Shown here: positions 8,401-15,501 of the stretch, piece after piece
Numbering within the stretch: position 1 is the first letter of the stretch
Layout of the letters: each line of letters begins with the position of its first letter
NCBI RefSeq assembly: GCF_006783905.1
Contig: NZ_VFPE01000008.1
Span: 1 to 64,000 of the forward strand
Direction of reading: 5' to 3'
DNA from: Microbacterium kyungheense
GTDB taxonomy: Bacteria > Actinomycetota > Actinomycetes > Actinomycetales > Microbacteriaceae
DNA: 64,000 nucleotides
Made by a program: the position numbers and the translations under genes
The notes under the pieces: model-generated
Told to the model about the DNA's origin: nothing
The model's database searches: none
The model's input: the letters and a program-made list of their open reading frames with translations, nothing else

Positions 8401-11378
8401 TTGAGCGAGTCGAACACGGTGTCGGGCAGGGCTTCGCCATCGGTCGGATCATCGATCACCATGCCGGTCACGCGGGCCGCCGAGAGGTTCGTCGCCACGA
8501 TGGTCGCGCTGATCAGCGGGTAGTCGGCCGGATCGACGCCGAGGGTCGGGTCGGGCAGGCCGAGCGCATCCTGATCGAACGTCTTGGTGATGTCGGCGTT
8601 GATCGGCTGGTCGACGATGAGGATCGTGTCGTCGGCGACGTCCGTGCTGTCGACGCCCGTGGTGGTGTTGACGCCGTGCGCACTGGCGGTGTTGTCGACC
8701 AGGCCCGGTTCGTCCGTGTTGTAGGTGTAGGTGTGGAAGTTGCCGAGCACGTACTGCCCGGGGTTGCTGCGCAGGGTGTCGCGCACCTGGAAGTCGAGGT
8801 CGAACGGCCGGCGCTCGTACGAGTTGCCGATGCCGGCGCCCGCCACGCGTTCAGTGAGCACGACGCGCACCGACAGGGTGTCGGATGCCTGCTCGTCCGT
8901 CAGGGTGTATCCGCCGAACTGGCCGTCGCAGCCGCTCGCGCACGCCTGGGCGGTGATGTCGACCCAGTCGTCGGCGTCGTCGGAGTAGAGCGACACCTCG
9001 GTGATCACGGCGTCGGAGATGAGCGGATCGGTCGCGGTCGTGATCGGGTCGATGCGCACGAGGTCCCACGCGTCGTACACCGAGGCCGCGGTGTCGGCCG
9101 GGTCTGCCGTCTCGGAGATGTCGGTGAGCGTCATCTGGCTGATGTTGAGCCCGTCCGTCGACCACAGCAGGCGCGCGGTGCGGGTCTCACCCGACATGGC
9201 GGGCACGGTGTCCTGCAGCCATGTCTTGTCCAGGAAGTCCGCGCCTTCGCCGCCGTCGATCGGGTTGACGTCGATCGTGTCGGACGTGTCGTCGGTGTGC
9301 TCGCCGCCCGCGTCGGGGTTGTCGACGAGCGATTCGGCGAAGTTGGTGAACGTGACGGGTTCGTCCTGCTCGTCCGTCAGCTCGACGGCGATGTTGGTCG
9401 CCACCGTGAATCCGGGCTGCAGCTGGCCGGGGCACCCTGCCGCGTCGGTGGGGTCGTACTCCAGCTGGATGCCGCCGATGTCGTCCTGCAGATCCGCCGG
9501 GATCTGGTAGGACCACAGCTCCTGCGGGCCCGCGATGCCGGTCGCGCCGGGCAGGTCGGTCCAGTCGCCGTTGGTGGACTTCGGCCAGTACCGGACGGTG
9601 AGTGTCGTGCACTCGGGAATGTCGGTGTTGTTGATCTCGGTGGCGGTGAAGCTGTCCCAGAACTCGGTCTGGACACCGGGGAACTGCGGGTCCGAGATGA
9701 CAAGCCTGTCGGAGCCGGTGTTGGACTCGGGCGTGACGTTGCCGGTGAGCGTCACGTTGGCCGAGGTGCCGGGCACGCCCCAGATCGTGTCGGGGCTGAT
9801 GGCCTTGGTCACCGTCGTGTCCAGCAGCAGCGGGTCGATCGTGAACGGCGCCTCGGCGTCGTCCTGACCGGTCTGGCCGTTGCTGTTCTCGACCTGGGTG
9901 TCGACGGCGTTCGTGCTCGACACGGCGGTGTCGGTCGAGATCGCCGTGACATCGAGGGGCAGCGTCGCGTAGGCGCCCGACACGATGTCGTCGCCGTCCG
10001 CGGAGAACACCACGGTGAAGCCTTCGACGGTGCAGCCCGCGGTGGGATCGGGAAGCGTGTCGATCGTTGTCGTCGACGCCGTGCTGTCGGCGCAGTCGCT
10101 GTAGGTGTAGGTGATCTCGGCGGCGGTCGCCGCGATCGGCCATGCGACGCCGTCTGCGAAGCCGTCGAAGGTCAGGCCCTGCTCGGTGAACGTGGAGGTC
10201 CCTGCCGAGGGCTCGGTGATGGTGAGCGTCTGGACGTTCTGCTGGCCGACGGTGGCCGTGATGTTCGCCGTCGTGCTCTGGCCGCTCACGAGGGTGTCGT
10301 CGCCGAACGTCTTCTCGACCGAGACGTCGGGATCGCGCTGGGCGATCGTGATGCTCGCGTCGTCGGTGACGGGGTCGCTGGTGTCCGTGCCCTTGGTGAC
10401 GGTGGACGACGCGTCGTTCGTGACGGTAACGTCCGTCTGGTCGGGAATGGTCGTCACGGTGTCGTTCGTGACGGTGTGCACGACGACGTTGCCTGTCGCA
10501 CCGGGCGCGAACGTCCCGGCGAAGGTGACGCGGATGCCACCGGACTCGCTGATCGGATCGGGCGCGACCGTGGTCCAGTCGCCGTCGACGTAGTACTCGG
10601 TCGTGGTGCCGGTCGTCCCGGGTGGAGCGGTGACGTCGTATCCCGTCACGTCGAGGTAGCCGTAGTCGGCGGGCGGCTCGATCGGGTCCTGGACGACGAT
10701 CGTGTCGACGTTCTGGTTCGATCCGTTCCCGGGTGTCACGGTCCAGTCCACGGGCTGGCCGGGCACGGCGGGAATCGTGGTCGTCGGCGTGACGGACTTG
10801 TCGATACCGGGCAGCAGCGTCGTGTCCACCGAGAGCGTGACGTCGGCCGTGCCGTTCGCCGTGGTCGCGTTGTCGGCGGCCACGGTGGCGGTGTTGGTCA
10901 CCGTCTGGCCGTCCCACGTGCCCGGCGCATCCGGGCTGACGATCGCATTGACGGTGATCGTCATGCTGTTGCCGGCCGGCCAGAGCACCGGATCCGCCGT
11001 GAGGTCGTTGCCCGGCTCGACCGTGAAGCTGTTCGTCGCCGGGTCGACCTGAAGGTCGAACACACCGGGGTCGGCACCGCCGGGAGCGGTGAGCACGACG
11101 GTCACGGGGTCAGGGTTGGACGGGTTCAGCTCGAGCGGTTCAGGCAGGGTGTCGGTGAGCACCGTGTTGAAGCATCCGGCGTCGTTCGTCGACGAGCAGT
11201 TGACCACGATCTGGTAGGTGACCGTGTCGCCGGGGCTGAACGGTCCCGGCTCCACGACGGATTTCTGGATCGAGAACGCCGCCACGGCGAAGGCCGCGGG
11301 TGCTGCTCCGACGAAGACGGTGGCCGCCGCCAGCACCACCGCTGTCAGCCCTGCGATGAAGCCTCTCCGGCGTCCCAT
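2421..11378 (-). CDS. Giant LPXTG-anchored surface protein with DUF11-type and DUF5979-type repeats (2985 aa)
   Basis: A Sec signal peptide (about residues 1-31, three arginines then a hydrophobic run ending AAFA) starts the protein. Residues 35 to about 1750 hold DUF11/isopeptide-like beta domains typical of Gram-positive surface proteins (phrases such as VEKTFGDDT, VTVTNDAS). From about 1750 come ten DUF5979-like units, each opening with a V-x-K-[TE] strand and holding two cysteines (T/A-C near the middle, then EC-T-V-T-E-x-D near the end), which suggests one disulfide per domain. The C-terminus has LPATG at 2946-2950, a membrane segment and RRRRR, a class sortase signal. The start ATG 11376-11378 lies behind a G-run at 11388-11394. 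Likely a stalk-like adhesin; the ligand is unknown. No sortase gene is in the window. Confidence 0.9.
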   Translation of the reverse strand: MGRRRGFIAGLTAVVLAAATVFVGAAPAAFAVAAFSIQKSVVEPGPFSPGDTVTYQIVVNCSSTNDAGCFNTVLTDTLPEPLELNPSNPDPVTVVLTAPGGADPGVFDLQVDPATNSFTVEPGNDLTADPVLWPAGNSMTITVNAIVSPDAPGTWDGQTVTNTATVAADNATTANGTADVTLSVDTTLLPGIDKSVTPTTTIPAVPGQPVDWTVTPGNGSNQNVDTIVVQDPIEPPADYGYLDVTGYDVTAPPGTTGTTTEYYVDGDWTTVAPDPISESGGIRVTFAGTFAPGATGNVVVHTVTNDTVTTIPDQTDVTVTNDASSTVTKGTDTSDPVTDDASITIAQRDPDVSVEKTFGDDTLVSGQSTTANITATVGQQNVQTLTITEPSAGTSTFTEQGLTFDGFADGVAWPIAATAAEITYTYSDCADSTASTTTIDTLPDPTAGCTVEGFTVVFSADGDDIVSGAYATLPLDVTAISTDTAVSSTNAVDTQVENSNGQTGQDDAEAPFTIDPLLLDTTVTKAISPDTIWGVPGTSANVTLTGNVTPESNTGSDRLVISDPQFPGVQTEFWDSFTATEINNTDIPECTTLTVRYWPKSTNGDWTDLPGATGIAGPQELWSYQIPADLQDDIGGIQLEYDPTDAAGCPGQLQPGFTVATNIAVELTDEQDEPVTFTNFAESLVDNPDAGGEHTDDTSDTIDVNPIDGGEGADFLDKTWLQDTVPAMSGETRTARLLWSTDGLNISQMTLTDISETADPADTAASVYDAWDLVRIDPITTATDPLISDAVITEVSLYSDDADDWVDITAQACASGCDGQFGGYTLTDEQASDTLSVRVVLTERVAGAGIGNSYERRPFDLDFQVRDTLRSNPGQYVLGNFHTYTYNTDEPGLVDNTASAHGVNTTTGVDSTDVADDTILIVDQPINADITKTFDQDALGLPDPTLGVDPADYPLISATIVATNLSAARVTGMVIDDPTDGEALPDTVFDSLNLYDIDAIQVPQGITTDEVAVTLTVGGGPVAYTYDEALALGPDDLIAATGIEVAFRSADGSAVIPSQAQGGVTLTWQLRETLRSDESPVTVTPAGESLVNDTHVQLESPVLVECADNQCGTGADDANDSFVIVAANYAITTTKSITPESVYEDQSNSYVTQLGGRPNGTARTTFFSLTDTTPTFWNTMDYLGAQINVPAPVNQVAMDVLVDDDAGSDVEYTVNGGVLEATCNGAPITDTSPCWVDGEWEDAPAGGIHSFTLPAGVPAETVVGVRFRAQEVDGDGNVLQWERPYNPQLTFSMTTERRDYLRSDPTVLVGTTRPDLQPNPGETDLGVISDDVQSYSTAQFGAQTFEQSGSAADTTIVLHRPNSVKVTKTRGTAALIGQTATIPYVITATNTGQWNMTGFTIVDQVATDANGSLLVEPTPPAYTFELSGSGGQTGDPGFSASLDPATGLLTITPPDGFVFNAGSILTVHAPLKFRSDVTPDTIVTNEVTVSSDRLFETCEGTTTDLVPKPVENTPPGVPDCSADTSIAPLAIATIASKKYVKGTEAGDPNVAGDDDLGVLNVDGDAAGCDPSVPGVTNNGFYSYPCTPITRPGGLETWRVDFTNTGNTSARVVASLDTLPTVGDQGVIVEGDRDSQFPVTLIGNLTANFGELTSGEAGASYGIYLSKVQLSQSCNTNAIKVWTEGETPDPSCPFDWQLVDASTTQADREAARSILLALQYGAGDGEGPAPGLEPGETLTMTYDTQTPYILPANSAVPDGLPVAWNSFATASRSAATVTQPERASLVVEPQKVGVAGATGQLEMQKEVTAPDFAVPIDLPDSYPLLVTCFSGDEQSTLLHADGSDASRPSVPADGTVFVYDSATGPVNLPLFSDCSVIEDPVTPGVEWSVDPESVIADRDYSEDPRVWDPYSGDTASTLFQISNEYFAGGFTVEKSVDNGGAVDQDGGDIVYDRTYSFTASCIYLEQETIPEADRTFTLADGESKTFDSIPAGAECTVTETDSGGAASTDITLTEGDADPVTVDEASFTILPYADGTTTALTTVAFENVYTVGSVSVVKTIVDPGGWATAPFTVEMTCTLEGATPDPVFQDTHTLTPPDDLTWTVDDLPTGASCTVTEPDTGGANDSTPSVTVTVGDDPEVPVEADITNTFTVGALEVQKELDGTPANALDPATTDTYTVSLACTREVNGETVDVTIPGGATRTITGAGTALYQGLPTGAECTVTETDQGFATGTPVITPTPVTVGEGDTPVVVTVTNVFENGLISVEKTVDAPEGFPVPESFTATVSCTWQGADVPLADGGVVTIVPGEDPVVIPDVPVGSICTVAEDDAGQTGTTVSPESITVTDADQTFGFEVENTYEWASLQVGKLVESESPNVPTQFEFHVVCTYQGATVVDETFTLDAGETETITEIPARSECTVTETDDREADSTITEADVPGAEGDLAPVIDQDTRTVVIPELQPDSTAVVNTVTYTNLYDATAMVLVKEFEGAGADQFGLDQTFTFTVTCTFAGETVLDTQVELNAENGFTTSIHQVVPGSVCTVVEDDLNGADAVVITPNDGEDTSIGTGTVPEQGGLVTVTATNWYLTGSLEVTKTFAGDGAEKFGTSAYELSLTCVRDGEIVDIPEGRIRVVSADSPTALWENLPTGAECRLIEVDAGGANSTEILDADGNVVAGDGEGYTFTVETDPTILSVDDQPQPSLTVQNTFNLAQVSVTKTVDNGGAIDINGDPVEYGPFEVQLACIWDEQQVTAAEPMTQTIADGETFTWTELPEGAECTITETDTMDALATTVTITEGGTTGDPVAGPVAELQPLPNVDAEDQTSVALFNQYGDPPITVRKVVDGGAAADFAGRSFSFAVRCVLIDASHPAPGLLLRDATYQVGGPIGPLVTTLPTGAQCSITEVDTGGADQTTITIDGVPLTGTTTVAVIGTVAMDIVVTNTFNPPLPATGLDGRATVLALLAGFAVLAGGVALILVARRRRRQLS

Positions 11379-11533
11379 ACTCGTCGACCCCCCGATTCCG
11401 CACGTAACGGGCCTCAGCCTAGGACCTGTTCACAGGCCATTTCTAGGCTTCGCGAGTGAAAGGAGTGATTGCTGTGACCGACCGGATGCCTCGGCCCACG
11501 GCATCCACTCGCCCCTCGGTAAGCTGGGGGACT

Positions 11534-12976
11534 ATGTCGAAGGTCCTCCAGTCCCTGCCCGTCGGCGAGCGCGTCGGCATCGCCTTCTCGGGGGGCCTTG
11601 ACACCTCCGTGGCCGTCGCGTGGATGCGCGACAAGGGCGCGATCCCCTGCACGTACACCGGCGACCTGGGCCAGCCGGACGAGGACGACATCGACGCGAT
11701 CCCGAACCGGGCGCTCGAGTACGGTGCCGAGCTGTCGCGGCTCGTGGACTGCAAGCCCGCGCTCGTCGAGGAGGGCTTCGGCGCCCTCGCCTGCGGCGCG
11801 TTCCACATCCGCTCGGGCGGCCGCACCTACTTCAACACGACGCCCATCGGCCGCGCCGTCACCGGCACGCTGCTCGTGCGCGCCATGAAAGAGGACGGCG
11901 TCGACATCTGGGGCGACGGCTCCACCTACAAGGGCAACGACATCGAGCGGTTCTACCGCTACGGCCTGCTCGCCAACCCGGCGCTGCGCATCTACAAGCC
12001 GTGGCTCGACGCCGACTTCGTCACGCAGCTGGGTGGCCGCAAAGAGATGAGCGAGTGGCTCGTCGAGCACGGCTTCCCGTACCGTGACTCGGCTGAGAAG
12101 GCCTACTCCACCGACGCGAACATCTGGGGTGCCACGCACGAGGCGAAGACCCTGGAGCACCTGGACGTCTCGCTCGAGACCGTCGAGCCCATCATGGGCG
12201 TGCGCTTCTGGGACCCGTCGGTCGAGATCGAGACCGAGGACGTCACCGTCACGTTCGAGGCCGGCCGCCCCGTCGCCCTCAACGGCGTCGAGTTCACCGA
12301 CCCGGTCGAGCTCGTCTTCGAGGCGAACCGCATCGGCGGCCGCCACGGCCTCGGCATGAGCGACCAGATCGAGAATCGCATCATCGAGGCGAAGTCGCGC
12401 GGCATCTACGAGGCGCCCGGCATGGCCCTGCTGTTCACGGCGTACGAGCGCCTCGTCAACGGCATCCTCAACGAGGACACCCTCGCGACCTACCACGAGC
12501 AGGGCCGGCGCCTGGGCCGCCTCATGTACGAGGGCCGCTGGCTCGAGCCGCAGTCGCTCATGCTGCGCGAGTCGATCCAGAAGTGGGTGGGTTCGACCAT
12601 CACCGGCTCCGTCACGCTGCGCCTGCGCCGCGGCGAGGACTACACGATCCTCGACACCGACGGCCCCCGCCTGTCGTACCACCCCGAGAAGCTGTCGATG
12701 GAGCGCGTCGGCGACGCCGCGTTCGGCCCCACCGACCGCATCGGCCAGCTCACGATGCGCAACCTCGACATCGCCGACTCGCGCGTGCGCCTCGAGCACT
12801 ACGCCGCGGCCGGCATCATCGGCGGCGCGACCGGCGAGCTCGTCGGCCACCTGTCGCAGGGCGAGGCGGGCGAGATCACCGAGAGCGCGACGCCGCTCTC
12901 GGCCGCGGGCGAGGAGCTCGCGGACGCGACGGATGCCGCCAACGAGGCATCCGCCTTCGACCTCGGCACCGACTGA
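11534..12976 (+). CDS. argG: Argininosuccinate synthase
   Basis: Joins citrulline and aspartate with ATP in arginine synthesis. The 480-residue length and sequence match the long bacterial ArgG type. The PP-loop motif SGGLDTS is at residues 19-25, followed by YTGDLGQPDEDDI, and the substrate-binding regions GGRTYFNTTP and DGSTYKGNDIERF are intact. ATG 11534 is chosen because MSKVLQSLPVGERVGIAFSGG is the family N-terminus; TAAGCT at 11520-11525 lies 8 nt upstream and suggests leaderless transcription, although a GGGGGA run is also present. The open frame extends upstream to 11456, but that part is not family-like. Divergent from the surface protein. Confidence 0.97.
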   Translation: MSKVLQSLPVGERVGIAFSGGLDTSVAVAWMRDKGAIPCTYTGDLGQPDEDDIDAIPNRALEYGAELSRLVDCKPALVEEGFGALACGAFHIRSGGRTYFNTTPIGRAVTGTLLVRAMKEDGVDIWGDGSTYKGNDIERFYRYGLLANPALRIYKPWLDADFVTQLGGRKEMSEWLVEHGFPYRDSAEKAYSTDANIWGATHEAKTLEHLDVSLETVEPIMGVRFWDPSVEIETEDVTVTFEAGRPVALNGVEFTDPVELVFEANRIGGRHGLGMSDQIENRIIEAKSRGIYEAPGMALLFTAYERLVNGILNEDTLATYHEQGRRLGRLMYEGRWLEPQSLMLRESIQKWVGSTITGSVTLRLRRGEDYTILDTDGPRLSYHPEKLSMERVGDAAFGPTDRIGQLTMRNLDIADSRVRLEHYAAAGIIGGATGELVGHLSQGEAGEITESATPLSAAGEELADATDAANEASAFDLGTD

Positions 12977-13052
12977 GCCGAGGAGTCTCGCCCGCACGCG
13001 GCGCCCGACGCCTCGGTGGCGGTGATCGCGCGCCCCGCCTACGCTGGCGGGC

Positions 13053-14054
13053 GTGAGCCCGGGGATCGCCGCGACGATGCGCGCCGCCGTGTACGACCGC
13101 TACGGCGGGATCGAGCAGCTCCGCCTCGAGGAGGTGCCGGTCCCGATGCCAGGCGCGGGTGAGGTGCTCGTCGAGGTGGTCGCGACCTCGATCAACCTCT
13201 CGGACTGGGAGGGTCTGCGCGGATCGCCCGCGTACGCGAGGATCGCCGGCGGGCTGCGGCGCCCGCGGCAGCGCATCCTCGGATCCGACATCGCGGGCCG
13301 GGTGGCGGCCGTCGGCGACGGGGTCACGCGCTTCGGCGTCGGCGACGAGGTCTACGGCGACAACCTGGAGCGCAAAGGCGGGTTCGCTCAGTTCGCGGTC
13401 GCGCCCGAGACGGCGCTGGCCTGCAAACCCGCCGGTCTCACCTTCGCCGAGGCGAGCGCGATCCCGCAGGCCGGTGCGATCGCGCTGCAGGCGGTCGCGC
13501 GCGGCAGAGCGGGTGAGCGCATTCTGATCAACGGCGCCGGCGGCGGATCCGGCGCGCTCGCGATCCAGCTCGCGGTGGCCGCCGGGATGCAGGTCACCGG
13601 CGTCGACAACGCGGCGAAGCTCGACTTCATGAGCGAGCTCGGGGCCGACCGGGTGATCGACTACCGCGCGGAGGACCCGGTGCGACGGGACTTCACGCGG
13701 AGCGGCCCCTACGACCTCATCGTGGACTTCGTCGCTCATCGCTCGGTCTTCGCATACCGGCGCGCGCTCGCGCCAGGCGGCCGCTACTACGTGGTCGGCG
13801 GCACGCTGCGGGCGCTGCTGCGGGTGCTCACGCTCGGCACCATCGTCGGCGCGCTCAGCGGAACCAGGCTGCGCGTGCTCGTCGTGCGCGAGGGTCCGGA
13901 GCACTTCGCGCCGATGGCGGACAGGATCGTCGACGGCGAGGTCCAGGTCCGGATCGACAGCCGGTTCCCGCTGGACGAGGTGGCCGCGGCGCTGGTGCGT
14001 CACGGCGAGGGGCGTGCGCGGGGAAAGGTTGTGGTCGAGGTGCAGACCGCCTGA
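13053..14054 (+). CDS. MDR-family NAD(P)-dependent oxidoreductase (zinc-free, quinone-oxidoreductase-like)
   Basis: A 333-residue medium-chain reductase. A GroES-like domain comes first (residues 10-125: MRAAVYDRYGGIEQLRLEEVP, GSDIAGRVAAVG, FGVGDEVYGD), then a Rossmann domain with GAGGGSGALAIQLA near residue 160. The cysteines that bind catalytic and structural zinc in alcohol dehydrogenases are absent, so it resembles quinone/enone reductases. GTG 13053 follows TACGCT (13040-13045) by 7 nt, a leaderless arrangement. It ends 41 bp before the tetR start and may be expressed separately. The substrate is unknown. Confidence 0.88.
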   Translation: MSPGIAATMRAAVYDRYGGIEQLRLEEVPVPMPGAGEVLVEVVATSINLSDWEGLRGSPAYARIAGGLRRPRQRILGSDIAGRVAAVGDGVTRFGVGDEVYGDNLERKGGFAQFAVAPETALACKPAGLTFAEASAIPQAGAIALQAVARGRAGERILINGAGGGSGALAIQLAVAAGMQVTGVDNAAKLDFMSELGADRVIDYRAEDPVRRDFTRSGPYDLIVDFVAHRSVFAYRRALAPGGRYYVVGGTLRALLRVLTLGTIVGALSGTRLRVLVVREGPEHFAPMADRIVDGEVQVRIDSRFPLDEVAAALVRHGEGRARGKVVVEVQTA

Positions 14055-14059
14055 TTATC

Positions 14060-14094
14060 TTGCACACCAGTGTGCATGTTATGTACACTGGTGT
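14060..14094 (+). promoter_or_regulatory. tetR promoter overlapped by a TetR-type operator
   Basis: Perfect 10-bp inverted arms ACACCAGTGT (14064-14073) and ACACTGGTGT (14085-14094) flank 11 bases. A -35 TTGCAC (14060-14065) and a -10 TACACT (14084-14089), 18 bp apart, lie within the palindrome; ATG 14096 is 6 nt past the -10. The geometry predicts autorepression by the TetR protein encoded next. Confidence 0.75.
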
Positions 14095-14095
14095 C

Positions 14096-14734
14096 ATGTC
14101 AGACACGACGCAGCTGCGCCAGCCGCGGCGTGATGCCCGCGAGAACCGCGCCGGCATCCTCGCCGCGGCCCACGTCGCCCTCGCGCACGACCCCCGTGCC
14201 TCGGTCGACGCGATCGCCCGCCAGGCCGGCCTCTCGCGCCGTGCCCTGTACGGACACTTCGACGACCGCGACGCGCTCGTGAGCGAGCTCGTCGCGCAGG
14301 GCGCCGCCCGGTTCAACGCTGTCGCCGCCACCATCGACGACACCGACGCCCGAGTGGCGCTGGCGCGCCTGGCCGCCGCACTGTGGAACGAGGCCGCGCA
14401 CGTGCAGGTGCTCGCCGCGATCGCACTCGACGAGGCGCACCTCGAAGAAACCGCGACGGCCCTCGCACCGCTGCGCCGCACCGTCGTGCGCATCGTCCGC
14501 GAGGGCCAGGAGGCCGACGTCCTGCGCACCGACGTCGCCGCCCCCACGCTCGCGCGCCTGGTCGAAGAGACGGCGCGCACCGTGATCACCCGCATCGACG
14601 CCTCGTCGCCCGAGGCGCGCACGCTGGCCGTGCGCGCGGTGCTCAGCATCGCCGGTCTGTCGTGGCGCCAGGCAGAAGCGCTGCTCGACACCCATCCCGA
14701 GATCCTCAGCGACGCCGGGACGGCGAGCGCATGA
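14096..14734 (+). CDS. TetR/AcrR-family transcriptional regulator
   Basis: 212 residues. The helix-turn-helix spans about residues 15-60 (RAGILAAAHVAL...SVDAIARQAGLSRRALYGHF, then DDRDALV), the usual TetR fold; the C-terminal half is a helical ligand-binding domain. ATG 14096 is chosen over upstream codons because it directly follows the promoter -10 (leaderless). Its stop overlaps the next start in ATGA, so it is the first gene of a three-gene coupled operon with an ABC-like protein and a YhgE-type permease. It probably represses this operon and responds to a toxic small molecule (inference). Confidence 0.9.
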   Translation: MSDTTQLRQPRRDARENRAGILAAAHVALAHDPRASVDAIARQAGLSRRALYGHFDDRDALVSELVAQGAARFNAVAATIDDTDARVALARLAAALWNEAAHVQVLAAIALDEAHLEETATALAPLRRTVVRIVREGQEADVLRTDVAAPTLARLVEETARTVITRIDASSPEARTLAVRAVLSIAGLSWRQAEALLDTHPEILSDAGTASA

Positions 14735-15501
14735 GGGTCGTGCTCGACGCGGTCGGCAAGGGCCGCCGCGACCACGCGCTGCCGGTCACCTCGACCGCCT
14801 TCGCGTCGGGTACCGCGACGCTGGTCGCCGCCGAGACCGAGCAGCGCCCCACCGTCCTCGGCCTCATCGCCTCGGGCCGCATGCGTCCTGACACGGGGCG
14901 CGTCGAGCTCGACGGAAGGGTGGATGCCTCGGCCCTGCGCCGTAGGGTCGCCCTGGTCGATGCACCCGAGGTGTCCGAGCCCGAGCCGAACGTCACGCTC
15001 GCGGGCGTCGTGGCAGAGGAGCTCATGTTCGCCGGACGCCGCTCTCACCCCATCGCCGTGCAGAACTGGCTGGCCGACAACGGACTGGCCGAGGCGGCAT
15101 CCCTCCCCGTCTCGAACGTCGATCCCGCCGATCGCGTGCGCGCGCTGTGCGAGCTGGCGGTGCTGCGCAGAGGCGTCGAGGCGTTCGTGCTGGTCTCGCC
15201 CGACCGCCACGGCGGCGAGCCGGAGGCCTGGTGGGCGATCGCCGAAGAGTTCGCCGCCCGCGGCTTCGCCGTGCTCGTGATCGCCGGGCAGGCGTCGCAG
15301 CGGGTCGCCGAGCGACCGGTCGCCACCCTCCCGGTCGTTGAGCGAGCGAAGCGAGACGAAACGTCGCGAGCCGAACTCGACGACGACCCGACTGTCGGCC
15401 GAGGCGTTTCGTCTCGCTCGTTCCTCGCTCGCTCAACGACCGGGAGCAGGGGCCCGCGCCTGCGCAGGCTCACCGTGCGCACGAGAGGAGGCCGGGCATG
15501 A
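14731..15501 (+). CDS. Degenerate ABC-ATPase-like protein of a YhgE operon
   Basis: 256 residues. Its layout follows a short ABC ATPase: a leading beta-sheet, then where a Walker A should be ETEQRPTVLGLIASG (the GxxGxGKS glycines and lysine are lost), then DTGRVELDGRVDASALRRRVALVDA, which resembles the ABC 'G-x-V-x-L-D-G' stretch, and a Walker-B-like region LVSPDRHGGEPE without DE. It probably cannot hydrolyse ATP. The last 60 residues are read through a REP-like inverted repeat (15331-15443) and are unlikely to be functional protein. ATGA overlaps on both sides couple it to tetR and to the permease gene. Confidence 0.72.
   Translation: MRVVLDAVGKGRRDHALPVTSTAFASGTATLVAAETEQRPTVLGLIASGRMRPDTGRVELDGRVDASALRRRVALVDAPEVSEPEPNVTLAGVVAEELMFAGRRSHPIAVQNWLADNGLAEAASLPVSNVDPADRVRALCELAVLRRGVEAFVLVSPDRHGGEPEAWWAIAEEFAARGFAVLVIAGQASQRVAERPVATLPVVERAKRDETSRAELDDDPTVGRGVSSRSFLARSTTGSRGPRLRRLTVRTRGGRA
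15331..15443. repeat. REP-like inverted repeat inside the coding region
   Basis: The left arm 15331-15363 (begins CCGGTCGTTGAGCGAGCGA) and the right arm 15405-15443 are reverse complements except for a 6-base insertion in the right arm; about 40 bases lie between. Arms of the GTTGAGCGAGCG...GAGACGAAACG type are, from memory, dispersed in many Microbacteriaceae genomes. Here the element is read in frame within the ABC-like gene. Confidence 0.75.

Noticed and set aside
3783..11459. Long open frame on the plus strand opposite the giant surface protein
   Set aside because: It is the antisense shadow of a very GC-rich, repetitive gene: extremely arginine-, glycine- and histidine-rich, with no motif, while the minus strand has signal peptide, repeats and LPATG.
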